DNA of 64,000 bases from Adiantum capillus-veneris (lineage: Eukaryota > Streptophyta > Polypodiopsida > Polypodiales > Pteridaceae): contig CM043959.1 in NCBI GenBank assembly GCA_014529385.2, positions 58,258,753 to 58,322,752 of the forward strand, given 5' to 3'. The position numbers and the translations under genes were made by a program. Of the stretch, positions 21,306 through 33,160 are shown piece by piece. Positions within the stretch are counted from its first letter, which is position 1. Each line of letters begins with the position of its first letter. The notes below the pieces were generated by a model. That model ran no database searches. It was not told where the DNA came from and was given only the letters and a program-made list of their open reading frames with translations.

Positions 21306-22575
21306 GGTTTTTGGACTTACGCATAGCTATTTTAATCAAAACTAGAGTGCTTCGTTAGCCGCAGAGTCCGAGGGTAAGAGAAACAAGAACCACTAGAAGA
21401 CAAAAACTTTGTTGTGGGGGGGGGGGGGGGGGGAGGAGAGAGAGAGAGATGTATATTTTTTTATTATCGTCCTACATGGACAAATATGACCTGTAGGACC
21501 AAAGGTACATGTGATTTTTTATTATTGTTTTGGGTGGTCAAATATGATGTATGGGACCAAAACATGCATGTGATGAACTATATGGATAAGTGACTCCCAA
21601 TGATCAAGGATTATGTGACGAGACACAGTGGAGAGCCCACGCTATGGCTAGAGCGGAATATGTAGGTATAGGTCATGGCTGGAAATGTGAGAAGCAGTTT
21701 CAAAATTCGAAGGTGATATTTTCCAATCTAATTCATCACAAATATGATTGTGTTCATGATGCTCAATAAAAAGTCTACCAAGTACTACAAACCATCAAGT
21801 TTGCAATTCTTGAAGTTTAGTATGAACTATGCTCTTTTTTTTCCCCCATTAAAAGCATCAAAATTTGTATTAAGAGGGAGAGATCAGAAGCCATTTGAAC
21901 GAGTCAAAAAGCTGAGAGTATCGATGTCTCAAACGGCAAATGCCCTAGGTGTCAAAGGCAGGAAGATGACATTCCTCGTCTGCTCAAAGCTTTGGGCTTT
22001 ATTCCCTCTTTGGGCTTTGTTCCCTCTTGGAGTCGGTTAGTCTTAGGGAATTCCATAAATCAGCTTTTGGAGGGAGAGATGCAACAGATTGTTTGATCAA
22101 GCTTACCAAAGTCCATGTATGAGAGTTCTTTTTTTTTATTTGAACTTGCAGACAAGTTGAAGCTCGAGAAGTGTTGACTCTACAATATCAACAATCAACA
22201 CGATAGAGTCAAACGGATGATAATCGACACTAAAGTTGTAGATGTCAAGATGGTCGGACAAATTGCCAATGCTGAGAGACTTATTTCTCAAATTGATGAT
22301 GTTATTCAAGCCTTGCCTTGGGGTGTTTCTGATCCAATTTGAGGACAACTTTTTTTGTATGCCTCTCTTAGGACATCAACTATGTAGCTTGGGAGTGTAC
22401 CGTCCTTTTGGATATTGTAATATTTTGAACTATTTTCTTGAACATGTAGTTTTGTGTGCCAAAGAACTCTATGACAAGCCTAGGACTTGAGATATGTTAC
22501 AAAGAGGAAACCAAGATACCAACCTACCACTTGGGTGATAAAGAAAAAGAGAGACCAGAATAGGTGCTTACTCAC
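21306..22575. other. No gene recognised; poly-G tract at 21416-21433
   Basis: AT-rich DNA. The iPGAM exons expected next to the fragment at 22576 are not present here. Confidence 0.4.
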
Positions 22576-23800
22576 CTTAACAGCCTTATCAACAGCTTCA
22601 TACCCCACAATTGTGGCCTTCATGTCACCTGTATGACCCACCATGTCCCCATTTGGAAGATTCACTCGCACCTACAAGCACAAATAGCATGATGCCACAT
22701 CAATCAAGAAGAAAATTCTTAACCATGAACTTGTAAATGTTATTGAAGTCTACCTGATCATACTTGCCACTTAAAATTGCATCCCTGGCTCTCTCACCAA
22801 TTTGGAGGGCTTTCATGCCAGGCTTTTCATTAAAAGTGATACCTTGCTCACTTTGTATCTCCACATAGGCCTCCAGCTTGCTATCAAATAAGCCTGACCG
22901 ATTCCCATTCCAGAAGAATGTAATAGGTTCAAACTTCATTGTCTCATTGTCTCAAGCGCCCAAAATGATTAATTTCTAAATATACTGCATAGCCCTCCTT
23001 GGCATGAGGATTAACAACAGAAAGATGACTCGTCAAGCCTCTTCCAACTGTACCTACATGCAAAGTTTCGGAGTCCTTCTTTTGCGAAGTATTCGCCTGA
23101 TGTCTGGTCAATTTCGGGAGGGCTCACCAAGTACTTGCTAGGGAGCTTCAACTCACCATCATATTGAAGCATACCCGCATAGTGAATTTTGGGCACACGC
23201 ACCCTATCAAAGTTATCAAAGTTTGCATACTCAAGAGCGTTTTGCCAACATGATCATTTTGTCTGCTCTAAAGTTGAAGGTTACAACTGCATCACCATCA
23301 GCAGTTGGACCAACAGATTTGCCATTTTTGTCCACAATCACAAATGGAGGACAGTATTGGTCATTGAATTTTGGATTATCTGCCTTCAATTGCATAAGAG
23401 CTTCTATACCACTCTTGAACTTGTGAGGAGCTTCTCCCATAACTTGTGCATCCCATGCTCTTTTTTACCACACTCCAGTCATTCTATTTCACAAAGTTTC
23501 AACAAAACTAACTCTTCAAGACTGCATTGCAGACCCAAATCAAAGTGAAACAATCAACAACGACAATTGCTATTGCTCCTGTCTTGGCTCTTATGGTGTT
23601 TGCATTAAGACCCACATTGAAATCTTAGCAAGCTCTTTCAAACCAAAAGGCAAATGTCGGTATTTGGTAATCACAAGGTACCTCATAGCGATTCATAGTT
23701 ACATGCATACGCCCCCCTTCAGATGCCAGTGAGGCATCCACTCCTTGTTGCGGTAACTCTTCTAAATCTTTCTCAAGCAAAATATTGGAAATTATATATA
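22576..23800 (-). pseudogene. iPGAM: 2,3-bisphosphoglycerate-independent phosphoglycerate mutase, partial pseudogene
   Basis: Four exon pieces on the minus strand match the middle of plant iPGAM, the glycolytic enzyme that interconverts 3- and 2-phosphoglycerate. Exon a (about 23790-23682) ends GGRMHVTMNRYE. Exon b (23483-23054) holds NDWSVVK, GEAPHKFKSGIEAL, DGDAVVTFNFRADKM, RVRVPKIHYAGMLQYDGELK and SGEYFAKEG. Exon c (about 22945-22753) holds ITFFWNGNRSG and KALQIGERARDAILSGKYDQ. Exon d (22671-22576, exactly 32 codons) holds VRVNLPNGDMVGHTGD. Introns of 198 bp (GTACCT..ATAG), about 110 bp and 81 bp separate them, so this is not a processed copy. Exon b has two one-base insertions: an extra A in the A-run at 23461-23466 and an extra base at about 23239. 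The metal-binding N-terminus and the C-terminal TADHGN exon are absent, so no active enzyme is possible. Confidence 0.9.
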
Positions 23801-24699
23801 CCATTTCAATACTTCTCAAGTGAAAAAATTTATGAAAGCATGAGAGAGAGAGAGAGAGCGAGAGAGAGGCTACCGATTGCCGTGGTTCAGAGGTGTACCT
23901 CGAAAGAATGAGATACGGATCGTAGTGCTTCCGAGGGGTACCTTGCAGAAACCACGAGGAGGGTTAGAGGTTTGTCAAGCTCAATGTTCGTAATCATACA
24001 AGATGTCAATGTTATTAATTGTTTGTTGTTCCATTTTTATGTTTAAAAAAAAAACAAAACATGCAAGTTTCCTTGCACGGGGGAGTTTGCACAGTCCTCC
24101 CCAATTTTTATAATACGTTGGAACGTGCCATTCCCACGGTAGCGTGCAATTCTCAATGTGTTCATTAACTACGTTCGCAGTGTCAAAAATGTCAAAAATC
24201 ACAGAACGATAATGCTTATTCACCGCGCGATTGAATGTCTGTCGTCGATGTACCTTACATCAACGATGTTGGGCATCTCCTGCTCTTAACCCGTTGCAAG
24301 AGACGACAATGAAGGATAAAGGAGATAGGCTTGTGACTATTTGGGTGGAGGAACTTTAGGAAGAAGCGGGAATTTTTATATTTCACCTTGTGTTAATTCA
24401 AAGCCTATCAAAATTCACTCTCGCTTCATATGTCCAAATCCGGTGGAAGCAAGAAGGATGGTGCTCAACTGTGAAAGGCACATTAACACTAGGTGATCAA
24501 TATCAACTCGTGTAAAGAGTTCAAACCAGATTATTTTGCCATCTGTACTATATGTACTCTTGTTCTAATTAGTTCCAAAGTGAAGTTTGGAAAGTTGACA
24601 ACATCATAGAACAAATCAATCTCGTCCGTCATGTGCAAAGCCTGCTAACACCATAGTCCATGTTGTCAAGCAGTGTTTTGGATTCATCAAGCTTGCCAC
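23801..24699. other. No gene recognised; (GA)n tract near 23841-23868
   Basis: AT-rich DNA. The minus frame at 23981-24223 is open but not protein-like to me. Confidence 0.35.
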
Positions 24700-25722
24700 A
24701 TTGCCAAGCACAAAATGTTTTTGCAACAGCCCCACAATAGTCCCTAATTGCATAGGTGATTGCTTTTGAAGGAAGTCCTTTCCTTCGCATCTGCTAAAAA
24801 CATCTCAATGCTTTCTTGCCACAGCCATGTCGTGCATATCTCATGAAAACATCCTAGCCATGAAAAAGCGCCTTTCTTTTGCATCTGGTGAAAAATTTGA
24901 TTACTTCATTATTGCCATAGCCATGTTGGGTATATCCTGTAGTGCACCACATTTGGCATACATATTAACCAAGGCAGTGCCAAGCACGACATCTTTTTCC
25001 AAGAGCCTCTGACTAACAATATAATTGTGATTTTTCTTGGTAGTATCACCATCGAAAAGCATACAAGCATGACTTCTTTTTTCAACAGCCCTTGACTGAA
25101 ATATACAAGTGTAGGTAATTGCATACATGTCAACCAAGGCGATGCCAACCATAACATTTTTTTTCAATAGCCCCTGACTAATGATATCATCTTGAGTTCT
25201 TCTGTCCGTCCTAGCGTCTTCCAAATTGCAACATGCCTTCAAGATGCAAGCATAGGCGATTGCACATCTGAAGAGAGATGCTCAATTCGCATTTGCTGAA
25301 AACAGCCCAGAGCATTCTATGTTAAGCATATCCCACAATCAGTGCATTCTAAGAGACGACATTCCGGATAGAAAGCTCCTCAAGCACTCCGTGATGATTT
25401 CCCAAGAACAACACAATCGCATACGTGATCATTGCTCCTACGTAGTGCCACATGCTTTCAAGATGCAAGCATAGGTGATTACATTAGGAGAAATTTCCTC
25501 GCTTTGCATCTTGAAAATGGCCAGCCAGCCAGAGCTCCCTAGCCAACCAAAGCTCCCTGGTCCTGTCAACTGTTGGGCAATGAGATGCACTCGAAGACAC
25601 GACATTCCGGATATCAAGGTAGTGTTACATGCCTTCAAGACGAAAGCGTAGGTGATTGCATTTGGAGAGGTGCCCTCACTTTGCGTCTGTTGGAAACAGC
25701 CTAGGGCTCCATGGCGTCCCAC
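24700..25722 (-). pseudogene. PPR gene fragment, heavily decayed
   Basis: The minus strand shows PPR module pieces in changing frames: TSPNAITYAFVLKAC and SPNVITYACILKACGTT (25722-25438), then QDDIISQGLLKKNVMVGIAL (near 25190), and IVSQRLLEKDVVLGTALVNM plus YAKCGAL (near 25020-24950). Modules are incomplete and separated by junk and frameshifts. It lies downstream of the C-terminal E domain of the neighbouring PPR pseudogene, so it is a separate gene copy or a local duplication, not its continuation. Confidence 0.7.
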
Positions 25723-26211
25723 GGATCGAGGAAGACCTCGAGAGAAGTGTTCAGAGCGGCGTCAGGTGTGGGTGTTGGAGTGTGCATCTGGCCACCCTTC
25801 TCCCCATCAACGCGAATGTTCTTTGTGACACATAAGCTTTTCCTTGTGGACTAATTGATCTTTTGCTCAAGTTCTGGCCAACTTCTCACTATGCTAACAA
25901 TGCAAAACCTTTTTGGAATCAGCTGACAGATTTTGTGGAACCAATGCGTGTGAGGGGAATATAATTTCAAGATCTTGTTCGTTGCGTAAAGGGCCACTGT
26001 GCCTAGGCCAGAATGGCCAACCCCCATCTCACTAACCTTAACTTAATATTCATTTTATCTATATACACACAATCAAAGAATAAGGGTCTGGTATGTTGCT
26101 GCACAGCTCCATCCACTGCTATGTACTCTCCTCTCTCACTCCTCTTTGTGCACGTGCAAGCATTGCATTCTCTGTTTGCTTTGTGGATGCTTGGTATCCC
26201 CAACAAAAAAT
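25723..26211. other. Spacer between two PPR pseudogenes
   Basis: No coherent coding text on either strand. Confidence 0.4.
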
Positions 26212-28245
26212 TTATTGAGCATTTCCACTTGCATTAACCCAGTAGCCATATCCCGGCTTATTCCAAGCTGCATTTTTTATTCTCATGCATTCAATATGTT
26301 CTACCTCCTCTTGCATCCCAGCAGCTGCATGAATATTAATCATTAAGACATATGTTGCCCCATAACGTCGGTCTAGTTGAACTACACGCTCAAAAGCAAA
26401 CTTTCCGAGCTTGACATTTCCCCATTGTCGGCGAGCACCTAGAAGGGAGACCCAAACTGGACGATGATCAGACGACGACATCATCGTAATTACTCTCATT
26501 GCTTTGTCAAAGGGCCTTGTACGTCCAAAAAGATCAACCATGCAAGTATAGTGTTCTTTGTTTGGTGCAATGTCATCTTTTTCCCTCATGTTATCAAAAT
26601 GCATCTGACCCTCATCGACTAAACTTGAGTGGCTACATGCATAGAGGACATTGACATAAGTGATTGCATTGGGGGAAATGCCATCTTGCTGCATGCATTG
26701 AAAACAGTCCAGAGCTTCGTTGGCCCGCCCTTGCTGGGCATATCCTCCTATAAGTGCAGTCCAAGAAACTACATTTGGGGAGAAACCCTCCCTCCGCATT
26801 CGCTGAAAACACCCCTTACCTTCCTAGCCCTGCTCCTATCGGGCATATCCTCTAATCAGTGCATTCCAAGAGACTTCATTCCGGACAGGAAGGTGGTCAA
26901 GAACTTGTTGTGCTTTCAAAAGTACACCACACTTGGCATACATGTCAACCAAAGCATTGCCAACTACGACATCTTTTTGTAACAGCCCCTGCCTAATAAT
27001 CTCATCATGACTCTGCTTGCCCATGATAGCGTTTTGCATAATGCCACATGCCTTCAAAACACAAGCATAGGTGACCGCATCTGGAGAGAAGCCCTCACTT
27101 TGCATCCGATGAAAACAGCCAAGCACTTCCTGGCCCTGATCTTGTTGGGCATATCCTGCAATCAATGCATTCCAAGAGACTGCATCCCGGACATAAAGCT
27201 CATCAAGAACTTGTTGTGCTTTGGAAAGTACACTACACTTGGCATACATGTCAACCAAAGCATTACCAAGCACGACAGTTTTTTCTAACAGCCGACTAGC
27301 AAGCTCATCATGAATTTGTTTTCCTGTGTCGACGTCTTTCAAAGTGCCACATGCCTTCAAATTGCAATCATAGGTAATTGCATCTGGAGAGAAGCCCTCG
27401 CTTCACATCCATTGGAAACATCCCAATGCTTCTTGGCCCTACCCCTGTTGGACATAACCTGCAATCAATGCATTCCAAGAGACCGCATCTCAATGAGGAA
27501 GCTTGTCAAGAACTTGTTGAGCTTTCAAAAGTACACCACACTTGGCATACATGTCAACCAAAGCATTGCCAAGCATGACAGTTCTTTGCAACAACCCCTG
27601 ATTGACAATCTCAACGTGAATTTGCTTGCCATATCAATGTCTCGCATAATGCCACATGCCTTCAAAATGCAAGCATAGGTGATTGCATCTGGAGAGAAAC
27701 CCTCACTTCGCATACAATGGAAATAATTCAAATCTTCCTGGCCCTGTTGGGCATATCCTACAAGTAATGCAGTCCAAGAGATGACATCTCGATTGGGAAG
27801 CTCGTCTAGAACTTGTTGTGCTTTCCAAAGTACACCACAATTAGCATACATGTATACCAACGCATTGCCAAGCACGACATTCTTCTCCAACAACCTCTAA
27901 CTAACGATCTTGTCATGAATTTGTTTGCCCAAATCAACGTCTTGAATAATACCGCATGCCTTCAAGGCACAAGCATAGGTGACCACATCACGAGAGAGGC
28001 CCTCGCTTCGCAAGCATGAAAACAGCCCAAAGCTTCGTGACCCTGTCCATGTCTGGCATATCCTGCAATAAGTGCAGTCCAACCGACGATATCCCGGATT
28101 GGAGCTTGCGAACTGCTTGTGGAGAAGATTGAATTGTTGTGGCTGCAACTTGCGAAATGCTTCTTCTGGGAGCTTGCGAACTGCTTGTGGAGAAGATCGA
28201 ATTGCTCTTGAGAGCAACGCAGAATGCTTTTTTTATTTTATTCAC
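26212..28245 (-). pseudogene. PPR gene (PLS type with E/E+ end), pseudogene
   Basis: Probable start at ATG 28245 (MNKIKKAFCVALKSNSIFST, Ser-rich, possibly an organelle-targeting end). About seven PPR modules follow, with motifs such as GKQIHDELASRLLEKTVVLG, NALVDMYAKCGVL, VSWNALIAGYAQQ and GFSPDAVTYACVLKACG. The end is an E/E+ domain (VDEGQMHFDNMREKDDIAPN, EHYTCMVDLFGR, PVWVSLLGA, NAAWNKPGYGYWVNASG) with no DYW. Such proteins act in organellar RNA editing or processing. In-frame stops lie at 27897-27899, 27490-27492, 27439-27441, 27403-27405, 26836-26838 and 26824-26826, with a one-base loss near 27630. Nearly all stops are one T-to-C step from a Gln or Arg codon expected at that site. Local duplication marks the N-terminus (CTTGCGAACTGCTTGTGGAG at about 28106 and 28172). 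Confidence 0.9.
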
Positions 28246-28718
28246 TTGGTACCTTTTGACGGTGTAGTTTTTTTTAGAGCTTTTCAGCGCTGGGTTTTTT
28301 TAATAAAAGAGGAGCCACAGGGGCTAACGAGGCCAGGGATTTGGAATTGCACACTACGCTAACGAAGTAACCAATGTAATTTATAAGCCGTGATTGGTGG
28401 AGAAACTGGCTATGAGTGCGCCTTATTTGGGCACTCCCAACCCCTCTTCCGCACCCGTGTACTTGGCATCTTGTTTCTACCAGCTAAGAAAAAGCATCTG
28501 ATTTTGGTATGTGACTCTAGATGACAGAGTGTGTATGTAGATGGGCATCGAGCTCTTAGCTAAGGACCCTTACATTCGCTGCTACTTAGTGGGGAGAAGC
28601 TCATTGTGCAAGGAGCCTGAGAAACATCCTAGGGCAAAGTAGCTATAAGCAATGATAGCAAGAGGAGATGAAACATAACCAATGGTTTTTTTTTTTTTCT
28701 TTCTTTCTCTTTTTTTTT
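28246..28718. other. No gene recognised
   Basis: Includes T-rich tracts at 28686-28718. The region between the PPR start and 28500 could contain the PPR promoter, but no clear TATA box stands out. Confidence 0.35.
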
Positions 28719-28743
28719 GGGGGGGGGGGGGGGGGGGGGGGGG
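28719..28743 (+). repeat. Poly-G tract (25 bp)
   Basis: Uninterrupted run of G at the left edge of a partial LTR. The right LTR has only GGGGGG at the matching place. Confidence 0.9.
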
Positions 28744-29115
28744 TTAATTAGAGTAGCATTCATGATGAGGGATGAGAAATAGCAATTGCACAATACAAAA
28801 AGTATAAAGCCAATTGAAATAACTTGATTATGAAATGAACTAGCAATACTAGTTGTATGTGTACAAGATATGGTTGCTTATATAGAAGTAGCAAGGTTAG
28901 TGCAAGTGGTAGTACAATAGTTAAGTGCGCCTCAAGAGGCATCTCCCCAAAGGGCAAAGGTCAACCTCCCAATGTAAGACACTCTTTTGGCTCCTTGTGA
29001 GACTTACTTAAGCTCACATGCTATCACAAGGTCACCTGTTGTATGAATGTTGATTGGACTCTAAATATGGTACAAACCAATGTGTTGTGGTGTATGCCAA
29101 AGGAAACATACCCAA
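28719..29115 (-). repeat. Left LTR of a small coding-less LTR element
   Basis: About 390 bp, diverged copy of 35409-35819 (shared ATTAGAGTAGCATTCATGATGAG, GTGCAAGTGGTAGTACAAT, CATCTCCCCAAAGGG, ACCAATGTGTTGTGG). It ends CATACCCAACA, followed by ACTCTCCCATTGG, whose minus-strand form CCAATGGGAGAG is a plausible PPT. The left end is obscured by the poly-G tract. Confidence 0.65.
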
Positions 29116-29190
29116 CAACTCTCCCATTGGACTTTTGGACTATTAAAAAAACTACAAAGAGACTCCATAATGGAAACAATGGAGTAGCAA

Positions 29191-29351
29191 TGTAAAGCCT
29201 AGGGGTGACTAGAGCCTGGAATCCACCTCCCAACCTTCCACTATATAGGCAATGCTCCTAGGCCTTTGCCCTAGCTGGATTCCCTTTCCACATTACTTAG
29301 TCCGGCCCTTGGCCCAGTTCATGACTCCCTGGCCTTGCCCTTGTCCTGATA
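29191..29351 (-). repeat. 3' LTR of chromovirus 1
   Basis: 161 bp. It differs from the right LTR by an 8-bp and smaller indels and roughly ten substitutions, so the insertion is not recent. The inner end reads GATA where the other copy has GACA. Confidence 0.88.
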
Positions 29352-31500
29352 TTAATCCCCCCTTAAGGAAGAGTTTTCGTCCTCGAAAACAAAAGTGGGA
29401 AACTTCTTCTTAAGAACACTAAAGTTTTCCCAAGTGGCACCTTCATCAAATCGATCTTTCCACTTGATTAAAGCCTTTCGACATACATGATGACGCGTAC
29501 ATAAATCATGATAGTCAAGAATTTGTTCAGGTTCATGCGGTAAGGTAGGAGGTTCAACAAAGTCGACCAAAATCTGTTGGCCAATGACATTGTCGTCCCC
29601 ATGTAACCGCTTTCGTAAACGGCATGAAACACCGGATGAATACAAGAATGTGTAGGTAGCGATAGTTTGTAGGCACGATCACCCACTCTTGAGTATTTTG
29701 AAAGGTCCACAATATCGTGGAGATAATTTAGGTGCTGGCCCAATTTTCAGACTTTTTGAATGCTCTGGCACACGTAAAAATACTTCCTCCCCTTCCTCGA
29801 AGGTAACTTACCGACTTTCTCATCAGCGTACTTCTTATACCGATCCTGCGCTTGTCGGACGTTCTGACGAGCGAGTTTCAGCATATCCATGTGGTCTTGG
29901 AGAAAATCCTTAACCTGTTGGATTTTTTTGGTTGCCAACCCCACCGTAACAGGTGACCTAAGTTGAAAACCATACATGAGCATGAAAGGACTAAATCCAG
30001 TCGTGACAGGCTTAGCACTGTTGTAAGCAAACTGAAAAAGAGGTAGATATTCTTCCTAGTCTGTTTGTTTCTTGCTAACGTATGTGCGTAGCATATCCTC
30101 TAGCACTTGGTTAACTTGTTCAGTTTGACCATCCATTTCTGGATGATCAGCTGTACTGAGGTTTAGTTGTGTACCCAATCGTTTAAACACAACCCTCAAA
30201 AAATGGCTGTTAAACTTGGGATCACGATCACTGAAATGTTACTTGGCAAGCCATACAACTTGTATAGGTTCTCCACAGATAACTTGGCCAATTCTGGAGT
30301 CTTAATCGTCGATTTGGTTGGAATAAACTTACACAATTTAGTCAACCGGTCTACGACCACCCATACTGAGTCATGACCTTGTACAGTGGTTGGTAAACCC
30401 ACAATAAAATCCATAGAGAGTGACTTTCCCATTTACCATTGGAAATCTCCAAAGGATGTAAGAGTCCTCCTTCTTTCAGGCACTCTGCTTTGTTAACCTG
30501 ACATTTTCGGCAATGCAAGACATGATCTTGAACAAAGCCATGTAAACCTAGCTAGTAAAACTGTCGTCGTACGAGAGCATAAGTCTTTCTAATACCCGGG
30601 TGCCCTGCACTTGGACTATCATGACATTCATAAAGAATTTGGTGCCGAATGTCTGTGTCCGTCCATACACAAACTCTCCCCTTATAACGTAGGTACCCAT
30701 TGTCGATGGTAAAATTCTTCCATCGTTGTAGTTCATCACTCAACAAAGGAGAACTGTGTGTGGAGGTTAACGCTACACTACCATCATTGGAGTGAGAAGG
30801 ATCCCTCATTTGTACATGGCTCCACACTTTGGAATATGCGTCATCCTGCTCATATTTTCCCTTTAGAGAATCCAAAAATTCATTACGAAGTTCCGTGAAC
30901 AAGAGAGAATTGATCTCTTGCAAACGACTAAGAGCGTCAGCCACCACATTGATCGTCCCTTACGATACCAGATCTTGGCATCGTATTCCTGAAGAATCTA
31001 AGCCCACCTGGCTTTCCGATCCTTCAAATCGGTTTGTTGTGTAAACCATTTAATGCTTTTATGGTCAAACACAATCTCAAACTGAGCACCATACAAATAA
31101 TGTCTCCATGTTTTCAAGGCAGACACCATTGCATAGAGTTCTCACTCATAAGCAAAGTAGTTCTGTTGTGTTGCATCAAGCTTCTTGCTTTCAAATGCAA
31201 TTGGCCGGCCGTCTTGTATAGCAGGACTGCTTCAATAGCACGGTCACTGGCATCCGTTTCCATAACGAATGGTTTCAAAGGATCTACAATAGCTAGTATT
31301 GGAGCTGTAGCTAATGCATCCTTGACCGTATCAAAACTATGCTGCTGAGCGGGTCCCCACTAAAAAGCTTTGCCTTTGCCTTTCAGTTGCTCCGTCATGG
31401 GAACATCAATATCAGCATAATTTTTAATGCACCTTCGATAAAAACCTGCAAATCCTAAAAAAATATGTAACTCATCCAGATTTTTAGGAGAAGGCCACTA
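29352..31500 (-). pseudogene. Chromovirus 1 RNase H, integrase and chromodomain
   Basis: From 31500 the RT frame continues past TAG (31498-31500) into the RT connection and RNase H (about 31480-30960, broken). The minus frame at 30947-30552 carries MVADALSRLQEINSLLFTEL and the integrase zinc-binding region (GHPGIRKTYALVRRQFY). 30432-30196 is the catalytic core start (SLSMDFIVGLPTTVQGHDSV, VVVDRLTK). 29983-29700 is the integrase C-terminal region. 29645-29352 ends in a chromodomain (PEQILDYHDL, RKALIKWKDRFDEGATWENF). Chromodomains target integration to marked chromatin. Several stops and frameshifts separate the segments. Confidence 0.85.
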
Positions 31501-33160
31501 TCGAATTGTATCTACTTTGGATTGATACATATATAGCCCAGTAGGTGAAATAACATGCCCAAGATAGTGAATTTCTTCCTTCAAGAAATCACACTTAGAT
31601 TCCTTTGCATATAATTGATTTGTTCGTAACAATTCGAACACCTGCCTCAGATGTTGTAAGTGTTCTTCTTCAGAAGCACTATATACTAGAATGTCATAGA
31701 GAAAAACGATGACAAATTTGTCCAAGTACGGCCTCAAGACACTATCCATAAGTGTCATGAAGGTTGTGGACGCATTGGTTAACCCAAATGGCATAAGCAA
31801 AAACTCGTAGTGTCCAAACCTTGTTCGGAATGCAGTTTTGGGTATATCAGCAAGTCGAAAACGTACTTGGTGATAACATGACCGCAAGTCTATTTTCGTA
31901 AAAATAGGAGCATGAGTGAGCTTGTCGAACAACTCATCCACGTGTGCCAATGGGTATTTGTTCTTAACAATAACCACATTTAAGCCATGGTAGTCTACGC
32001 ACATGCGCATACTACCATCTTTTTTCTTCACTGATAGGATAGGAGAAGCCCATGGTGAAGAACTAGGTTGGATAAATACTCTGCTAAGATAGTCATCAAG
32101 CTGACATTCCACCTCAACAGCTTCAGAGTAACTCATATAGTAGGGTGGTTTACTGATAGGTTTAATGCCTACAACCACATCGATGCTATGTTGCACCGAT
32201 CGTGTCGGCCGTAATCCTAATGACAAATCATGAGGAAAAACATCATGAAATCCCTTTAATAAATTTTTCAAATCACTAGCAACCTTTGCTTGTTGAGAAT
32301 TAGCCATTGGTGGAAAAGATGAGAGAGAAGCATGCGGCGTTGAGGAATGTTCAACAGATTCAATGTTAGAGAGAAAATGAGACAATGAGTAACACAAGAA
32401 AACTTGATCTATTTCATTATCAAAAATGAGTTGCATAAGCTCAGCTGTACATATTAGTGGTGAAGAAGGTACATCCTTCTCTCCTAACAACAACACATGT
32501 GCACCATGGGATTCAAACATCAAGCTATTGTGCTCATAGCTACGCTTCAGTGATGGTCCTAGGCTATGCAACCATTCCCTACCAAGGACCATGTCTGCCC
32601 TCTCCATGTTCATAACCTGAAAATCCAAGGATGTGGAGTAGCCTTGTACTTCCAACAGTAAAACTCGGACTTGAGTATCCCAGATTTCGGCATCATGTCC
32701 ATTCATCATTGCTACCTTGTAGCGGTGGGTACTCAGAGTTTTAGAAAATTTGAGTTTTTTCACCAATCCGTAATTAATGAAATTGTGAGTGGCACCGTCA
32801 TCTACCAAGATGCGCACCTTGTGCCCTTGGAGAGATCCGTGCATATGTACTAACTCATGTGGTCCAAAGATCTGTTGCCACATGGAAGCTGTGAGACAGC
32901 ATTCATGCACCACCTCGGTGTGTGTTACTTCCACTGTAGAGAATCGTGAGGAAGAGTCAAGAGGCAGCAGTTGCACTGTGTGCATTGCTTTCTCCTTGCC
33001 ATGAGCAACAGATTTCCCCTTGGGACAATCCTTTTTGCCATGACCGCTTCCCAAGCATTGAAAACATAATTTCTCTTTTTTAGCCTTATCAAAATCCTCA
33101 AGAGAGAGAGGACCGCTGGACCCCTTGGGGTCTTTAGCTGCTTTAGAATTGGCTACTATA
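31498..33160 (-). pseudogene. Chromovirus 1 zinc knuckle, protease and reverse transcriptase
   Basis: A long open frame (33054-31498, 518 codons, with upstream extension) begins in a CCHC knuckle ([14 protein letters not shown], about 33070-33030). It carries the aspartic protease ([15 protein letters not shown], near 32810) and RT motifs ([43 protein letters not shown]). The RT catalytic box reads FLYDILVY: the first Asp of the usual x-D-D is Tyr (codon 31696-31698), which should abolish polymerase activity. The frame ends at TAG 31498-31500, where Gln is likely in relatives. Length and order fit a chromovirus pol N-half. Confidence 0.9.

Noticed and set aside
26212-28245. Live PPR gene with stops repaired by RNA editing
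   Set aside because: Ferns repair stops by U-to-C editing in organelle transcripts, but PPR genes are nuclear and this one also has a frameshift.
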